Shown here piece by piece: positions 59,406 to 64,000 of a DNA stretch of 64,000 bases; positions within the stretch are counted from its first letter, which is position 1; the number at the start of each line of letters is the position of its first letter. The notes below the pieces were generated by a model that did no database searches, had not been told where the DNA came from, and saw only the letters and a program-made list of their open reading frames with translations. Source of the DNA: Phycisphaerae bacterium (GTDB taxonomy: Bacteria; Planctomycetota; Phycisphaerae; UBA1845). The stretch lies in contig JAJDDV010000022.1 of the NCBI GenBank assembly GCA_029260135.1, positions 21,084 to 85,083 of the forward strand, written 5' to 3'. Made by a program: the position numbers and the translations under genes.

Positions 59406-59918
59406 TCACGTTTCATCCGCCTGGTAGACATCTTTCCATCCCAGCCCGGAGAGTACGCACTGCTCCATCGCGTGCATCTTGGCTGCCTCGGCTTCAGACT
59501 GATCGTCGTACCCCAGTAAATGCAGCGTGCCGTGGACGGCGTATAGGGCCAATTCGGCGATGGCCTCGTGGTTGCGTCGCTTCGCCTCACGGGAGGCCGT
59601 CTCGACGGAGATGACGACATCGCCCTCGACGTAACCGGCCCCGGTTTCGTCGGCGTTCTCGTCATCGCGCAGGTCGAACGCGAGCACATCGGTGGGTTCA
59701 CCGCGTTGCAGATGGCGTTTGTTGAGTTCGGTGATGTGTGCGTCGTCGACGAGTGCAACGCTGACGCGTGCCTTCGAGATGTGGTGTCTTCTCAGGGTCT
59801 GTGCTACGGCCTCGCCAATCCGGGACTCGCCGTCCACGGGAGCGCTCGGGGCCCCCCCGGGCGTGGGCTCCCCGTTCCATGGGGCGACTGTTATGTCATA
59901 CGCTGGATCGTCTTGCAT
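59406..59918 (-). CDS. ybeY: Endoribonuclease YbeY
   Basis: A single-strand-specific RNase needed for 16S rRNA 3'-end maturation and late ribosome quality control. The 170-residue protein has the metalloprotease-like motif at residues 129-139, HGTLHLLGYDD. H129 and H133 are the first two zinc ligands, but the third ligand position (139) is Asp instead of the usual His. The later MHAMEQ segment is as in the family. It follows the HD phosphohydrolase gene by 23 nt in the cdsA-phoH-HD-ybeY block, a common bacterial arrangement. Confidence 0.92.
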   Translation of the reverse strand: MQDDPAYDITVAPWNGEPTPGGAPSAPVDGESRIGEAVAQTLRRHHISKARVSVALVDDAHITELNKRHLQRGEPTDVLAFDLRDDENADETGAGYVEGDVVISVETASREAKRRNHEAIAELALYAVHGTLHLLGYDDQSEAEAAKMHAMEQCVLSGLGWKDVYQADET

Positions 59919-59941
59919 CCGCTATGTTGCTGCCGCGTGCG

Positions 59942-62302
59942 TCACCCGGCTCGGGCGTCCGCCCGCGGGGAGGCCTGTGGCTGGGTCCGCATCCGACTCG
60001 CCGCGTCGTCCGTCGACCTTCGCGCCGAGGGATAGGCGACGCGTCCATGATAGATTCCGCAGAGGCTCTTGACCAGCGACTCTTCCACGCTCCTGATCTG
60101 CTTGAGTGTGATGTCGCAATCGTCGAACTGCCCGTCGTTGAGTCGGTCCATGACAATCTTATGGACGACGCTTTCGATTCGGCTCGGCGTCGGATCTGTG
60201 ATGGCTCGCACGGCTCCCTCGACACCGTCGCACAGCATCAGTACGGCAGATTCGCGTGTTCTGGGGCGTGGTCCGCTGTATCGGAATTCGGCTTCGGGCA
60301 CCTCGCGATCGTGCTTTCCGCTTGCGATCTGTGGTTGTTTTTCGCTGGCCATGTGATGGAAGTAGCGAACGACGGTGGTTCCGTGGTGTTCCTCGATAAA
60401 CTGGTGAAGTACGCGAGGAAGTTTGTACTCCCTGGCCATCTCGATGCCGTCCTTGACGTGCCCGAGAATGATCAGCAGGCTCATCGAGGGTGAGAGGTTG
60501 TCATGGCGACTCATCTTCCCGGTCTGGTTTTCGGCGAAGTAGTCGGCTTTGTGGATCTTTCCGATGTCGTGATAGAGGGCGCCGACCTGGGCGAGGAGGC
60601 CGTTCGCTCCGATCTGTCCGCAGGCGGCTTCGGCGAGTGTACCGAGTACGAGACTGTGGTTGTAGGTTCCTGGAGCTTCTCGGGCGAGAAGCTGAAGGAG
60701 TGATCGCGTGGGGTCTCGCCACTCGAGCAGGTTCAGCGAGGTTGCCACGCGGAACAGTCGTTCAATGAGTGGCAGGACGCCTGAGACGATGAATGACGCC
60801 GCCAATGCCGCCCCGCCCGCCCAGGCCGTATGGTTGATAACGGTTCGTGGAAGATTTCCCTCCCAGAATCCGCCAGCGGCTGACGCGACCATGAGCGCGA
60901 GTGCGGTCAAGCCACCGGAGACGATCAACTGGGTGCGCGTGCGAATCTCATCCAACTGGTATCCTGCGACGACGACGCATGTGAACAAGGTCAATAGGAA
61001 GACGAGTGTGCCGTCCACGATTGTGCCGACGAGGACGGAAACGATGCAGATCGCTCCGAGCGCAAATCGGCGTGGATAGACGATGGCGAGCACGCTTCCG
61101 GTGACGAGGCAGGGCACGTAGACCAGCTCGGGAAGGTCAGGCCATCGCAGGTCCAGAAGCCGGGCGGCCAGGAGTGTACCGAGAATGAGGACCATGAAGG
61201 CGACGGTTCGCGATGCGATTTCGAAGATTCGTCTCTGGTGCAGTCCTGCGTAGAGCAGCATGGCGATCGACAGGAGTGAGACGAGGGTGACCATGCCGGC
61301 TTGTTGCCGGACGCGTTCTTCGCGCGCCGCCAGGGCGGCTTCATTATCCTGCTTCAGGAAATCGAGATAGCCCGCGCGGTGGGCGCGAAGGAGTTCATGA
61401 TCGTCAGCGCTGAGGGGGCCTGGCTTGACAAACGGTTTTCCCTTCTCGTATGTGCGAACCGCCACGGGCGTGGCATCTGCGGCGGCGTGGATCTCATCGA
61501 CGGTTCGCTCTTGATGAAAGATGATGGTGGGCTGCTCGTGGAACGCCGCGAGGACGACGGCCTCGACCGCGGGTTCGAGCGGTTGCAGGCGGAAGCGTCT
61601 GGCGACTGCGGCGGCGCTTCGGCGCAGGGCTCGCTGATTTCCGTGCGGAACGAGTTCCGCCATGGGGATCTCGACGAGCCTCTGCGGCCCCTCGGCCTGC
61701 TCGAGTTCCAGACGGATGAAGGTCGTTGCACTTTTTGGCTCTCGGGGTTCGAGTCCCAGATCACGGACAACGTGTTCCTTTTCGAGTGGTAGTTCGTCGA
61801 CCCATGCCTGGAACTGGGCCCTTCCGGCGGCATCGCCCAGCGCATGCAGTCGGCGATAGGCTTCCTTATCGGCGGGCAACTCCAACTCGGCGAGCGTCTC
61901 CTGAAAGACGTCGAGCGTCGGCGCATCGACGGCGGCCTGGTAGACGCGCATCAGATCGGCGCGTATGCGATCGAAGGTGAGCGCCGGTGAGTTCAAGGTG
62001 TAGTAGCTGGGGGTCATGGCGCCGGCGGCCTCTCGATCGGCGTCGGTCTGCACTTCGTCGGAGACCTGAAAATCGACGCTTGCGTAGATCGGTTGATCGA
62101 TGTACTGGCCCACGGAGTGTCCGAGGGTGAGTTCGCCGATCAGTGCAATCGCCGCGGCGCCCACGAGAAACGCGACGCCGGAGAGCACGGGCCAACTGAA
62201 CAGGCGTTTGAAGATGCGCGTTCGCCATGGGCCATAGACTTTGGCGCGCTGCTTCTTCACCTGCTTTCGCCGGTTTGCACGCTTTGTCGACCATTCAGGC
62301 AT
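59942..62302 (-). CDS. Membrane HD phosphohydrolase (7TMR-HD, PgpH-like)
   Basis: A 786-residue membrane protein. It has a basic cytoplasmic N-terminus, one membrane segment (about 38-58), an extracytoplasmic domain of about 300 residues, several more membrane segments, and a cytoplasmic HD domain with YHDIGKIHKADYF and VLHQFIEEHHGT. This architecture is the 7TMR-HDED family, which in PgpH hydrolyses cyclic di-AMP. The ATG at 62302 overlaps the phoH stop by 8 nt. The frame upstream to 62407 lies within phoH. It is followed by ybeY. Confidence 0.9.
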   Translation of the reverse strand: MPEWSTKRANRRKQVKKQRAKVYGPWRTRIFKRLFSWPVLSGVAFLVGAAAIALIGELTLGHSVGQYIDQPIYASVDFQVSDEVQTDADREAAGAMTPSYYTLNSPALTFDRIRADLMRVYQAAVDAPTLDVFQETLAELELPADKEAYRRLHALGDAAGRAQFQAWVDELPLEKEHVVRDLGLEPREPKSATTFIRLELEQAEGPQRLVEIPMAELVPHGNQRALRRSAAAVARRFRLQPLEPAVEAVVLAAFHEQPTIIFHQERTVDEIHAAADATPVAVRTYEKGKPFVKPGPLSADDHELLRAHRAGYLDFLKQDNEAALAAREERVRQQAGMVTLVSLLSIAMLLYAGLHQRRIFEIASRTVAFMVLILGTLLAARLLDLRWPDLPELVYVPCLVTGSVLAIVYPRRFALGAICIVSVLVGTIVDGTLVFLLTLFTCVVVAGYQLDEIRTRTQLIVSGGLTALALMVASAAGGFWEGNLPRTVINHTAWAGGAALAASFIVSGVLPLIERLFRVATSLNLLEWRDPTRSLLQLLAREAPGTYNHSLVLGTLAEAACGQIGANGLLAQVGALYHDIGKIHKADYFAENQTGKMSRHDNLSPSMSLLIILGHVKDGIEMAREYKLPRVLHQFIEEHHGTTVVRYFHHMASEKQPQIASGKHDREVPEAEFRYSGPRPRTRESAVLMLCDGVEGAVRAITDPTPSRIESVVHKIVMDRLNDGQFDDCDITLKQIRSVEESLVKSLCGIYHGRVAYPSARRSTDDAASRMRTQPQASPRADARAG

Positions 62303-63335
62303 CGGTGGCATCCCCGATCTTCTGGGTGTGATCCATCCGACAGGTTTCGTCCCCGTCCCTTCTGGCGTAGGCCTCAACCACTCGCTGCACGAGCGGATGC
62401 CGGACAATGTCCTGGTTCGTCAATCGAACAATGGCTATGCCTTTCTCGCCTTGGAGTCTTTGCAGTGCATCGGTGAACCCGCTGGGTTCTCGTTCCTGCA
62501 GGTCGCTCTGGCTGTCGTCGCCCGTCACGATCATCTTGGCGTTGTGTCCCATCCTCGTGAGGAACATCAACATCTGCGACGTCGTCGCATTCTGGGCTTC
62601 ATCCAGAATGATGGCGGCCCGGTTGAGCGTGCGCCCGCGCATGAAGGCGAGCGGCATGACCTCGATGACGTCGTTTTGCATGAATCTTCTGATCTGATCA
62701 AAGGTCATCATGTCGTTCATGGCGTCGAACAGAGGGCGTAGATAGGGATTGACCTTCGCCTGCATATCGCCTGGGAGATAGCCGAGTTTTTCGCCGGCTT
62801 CGACCGCCGGGCGCACCAAGACAATGCGTCGAATGGTCTGTTTCTTGAGAAGCGAAACCGCCAGTGCAACGGCCAGATAGGTCTTTCCGGTTCCGGCCGG
62901 TCCGACGCAAAACGTCAGGTCGTTTTGCCGTATGGCGTCGACGTAGGCCTGCTGCCCCTCACCCTTGGGCACGACCGACGACGAAGAGACAAAGACGTCA
63001 ATCGATCGGCCGACATTGGTCCGCCCGTTTTCGTCGGCTTCCTGGATAGCCTCTTGAACAAACTCCTCCGTCAAGTGAGGGCGGTCACGCAGGGCAAGCT
63101 GGAGGTTTTGGAGCACATCCCCGGCCTTGCGTACATTCGCCGAGGAACCGTTCAGGTGGACCACACCGTCCCTTGCGCTGAGTCGGACGTTGAACGCGGC
63201 CCGAATCAGTCGCAAGTTCCGATCCGCCGTCCCGTAGAGAGCGGTCAGCCGGGACGGGTCATCGATGGTTATCGTGGTTTCCAAAGCAGAGAAGCTCTGG
63301 TCATCTGTTACGTCCGGAGGCAGGCGTCCTGCCAA
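62295..63335 (-). CDS. phoH: PhoH-family ATPase
   Basis: A 346-residue P-loop protein with an N-terminal KH-like segment and an ATPase core. It has Walker A GPAGTGKT, a conserved VRPAVEAGEKLGYLPGDM loop, Walker B AAIILDEAQNAT, and TGDDSQSDL. PhoH proteins (PhoH/PhoL) are linked to RNA metabolism and often sit beside ybeY, as here. The start is uncertain. I chose the TTG at 63335, downstream of AAGGAGG, 37 nt after cdsA. The open frame extends to a TTG at 63440 inside cdsA. Confidence 0.9.
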   Translation of the reverse strand: MAGRLPPDVTDDQSFSALETTITIDDPSRLTALYGTADRNLRLIRAAFNVRLSARDGVVHLNGSSANVRKAGDVLQNLQLALRDRPHLTEEFVQEAIQEADENGRTNVGRSIDVFVSSSSVVPKGEGQQAYVDAIRQNDLTFCVGPAGTGKTYLAVALAVSLLKKQTIRRIVLVRPAVEAGEKLGYLPGDMQAKVNPYLRPLFDAMNDMMTFDQIRRFMQNDVIEVMPLAFMRGRTLNRAAIILDEAQNATTSQMLMFLTRMGHNAKMIVTGDDSQSDLQEREPSGFTDALQRLQGEKGIAIVRLTNQDIVRHPLVQRVVEAYARRDGDETCRMDHTQKIGDATDA

Positions 63336-63372
63336 CCTCCCCGGGGTTCCTCCTTCGATCGCCTTGTGATCG

Positions 63373-64000
63373 TCACACCGCGCCCCAGACGACGGTGAGG
63401 AGGAACCATGCCACGGGCAAAGCGAGCACCGGGCTGTCAATCAGATCAAGTATACCCCCAAATGTCGGCACAACGCTGCCCGAATCCTTGATTTCGGCAT
63501 CTCTTTTAAAGCAGGATTCGATTAAATCTCCGATTTGGCCTAAAGCAGACATTGCGGCGCCAAAAAAGACGGCTCTCCAGAGCGGAGACAAAGCGGCGGT
63601 GTGGTGCTGCAGGGTGAAGGCAATCGGTATCGAATCGGGCCCGCCGGCGGCTTGCGGCGTCACGCCCATGAGATTCGCCATGAGAGAGGACCTGGCGAGC
63701 AGAACGGAAACAAGTACAGAGGCGAGAACGCCGCCGATCGCGCCTTCGATCGATTTCTTCGGACTGACGGCGGGAATCAACCTGTGTCGTCCGAGCGTTG
63801 ATCCTACGAAGTAGGCGCCAATGTCGGAGGACTTGATGACCAGAAGGGCAAACAACAATAAGAGCGCGCCCTGCTGTCCGGGAACATCTCGGCCGCACCT
63901 GAGCTGTAGTCCAAAGGAGGGCAGGAAGCCGAGGTAGAAGATCAGGATTGCCGTGGCGCCGACGTCGCGGATGGTGCCCTCGGTCCGGCCGCGGACGACA
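63373..64000 (-). CDS. cdsA: Phosphatidate cytidylyltransferase, C-terminal part
   Basis: Makes CDP-diacylglycerol from phosphatidate and CTP, the branch point of phospholipid synthesis. The frame is open to the window edge, so only the C-terminal 208 residues are seen. It shows several membrane segments and the CdsA signature (CFKRDAEIKDSGSVVPTFGG, then ILDLIDS). In the usual GGxxDRxD end of the motif the Arg is replaced by Leu, which is notable. It heads the cdsA-phoH-HD-ybeY block. Confidence 0.88.
   Translation of the reverse strand, partial: VVRGRTEGTIRDVGATAILIFYLGFLPSFGLQLRCGRDVPGQQGALLLLFALLVIKSSDIGAYFVGSTLGRHRLIPAVSPKKSIEGAIGGVLASVLVSVLLARSSLMANLMGVTPQAAGGPDSIPIAFTLQHHTAALSPLWRAVFFGAAMSALGQIGDLIESCFKRDAEIKDSGSVVPTFGGILDLIDSPVLALPVAWFLLTVVWGAV

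Overview
The window is a G+C-rich bacterial chromosome segment with dense, mostly single-copy housekeeping genes and no rRNA, transposase, phage or CRISPR signature. Several features point to Planctomycetota, though no marker here settles the class. They are a very large signal peptidase I with a zinc-ribbon insertion, a GlmU-like nucleotidyltransferase fused to hexapeptide repeats, an IPTL-CTERM-like Kelch protein, paired MoxR and VWA proteins, large secreted proteins of unknown function, and an ElbD-type ether-lipid enzyme.

Layout. 1-8 kb: a cut-off membrane protein, a PPi-type phosphofructokinase, the sugar nucleotidyltransferase, trpA, mnmE, trpD, a zinc-ribbon protein and tRNA-Glu(TTC). 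8-17 kb: a HepT-MntA toxin-antitoxin pair beside the tRNA, a family X DNA polymerase, a flagellin with a clear terminator, pyrF, rsgA and the pyruvate dehydrogenase E1 gene. 18-24 kb: two secreted proteins of unknown function and an SppA-type protease in one transcription unit. 24-32.6 kb: pckA, a methyltransferase, an Hpt protein, a MoxR/VWA pair, an unknown protein and the Kelch protein. 33-39.5 kb: ligA, the oversized lepB, lptB and an M50 membrane protease.

39.6-48.4 kb is the most interesting part. Five minus-strand genes overlap or nearly abut. In transcription order they encode a reductase-ligase-ACP-acyltransferase giant of about 1430 residues, a HAD phosphatase, a zinc MDR dehydrogenase, a LarA-like (DUF2088) protein and a diacylglycerol-kinase-family lipid kinase. 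The giant has the architecture of ElbD, the ether-lipid enzyme of Myxococcus xanthus, so this reads as a self-contained pathway for alkyl/alkenyl ether lipids.

48.9-52 kb looks accessory. It holds small conserved-type proteins and a lower-G+C protein ending in a nucleoside deoxyribosyltransferase/TIR-like domain. This stretch is flanked by repeated palindromic units, a two-module repeat in swapped order and 8-bp tandem repeats. groEL and groES follow, then a Cys-rich secreted protein next to a thioredoxin-fold protein without its CxxC.

The last 8 kb is all on the minus strand. A conserved cell-envelope and RNA block, cdsA-phoH-HD phosphohydrolase-ybeY, leads into a CNNM/CorC-type transporter and a Kef-type antiporter with CBS domains.
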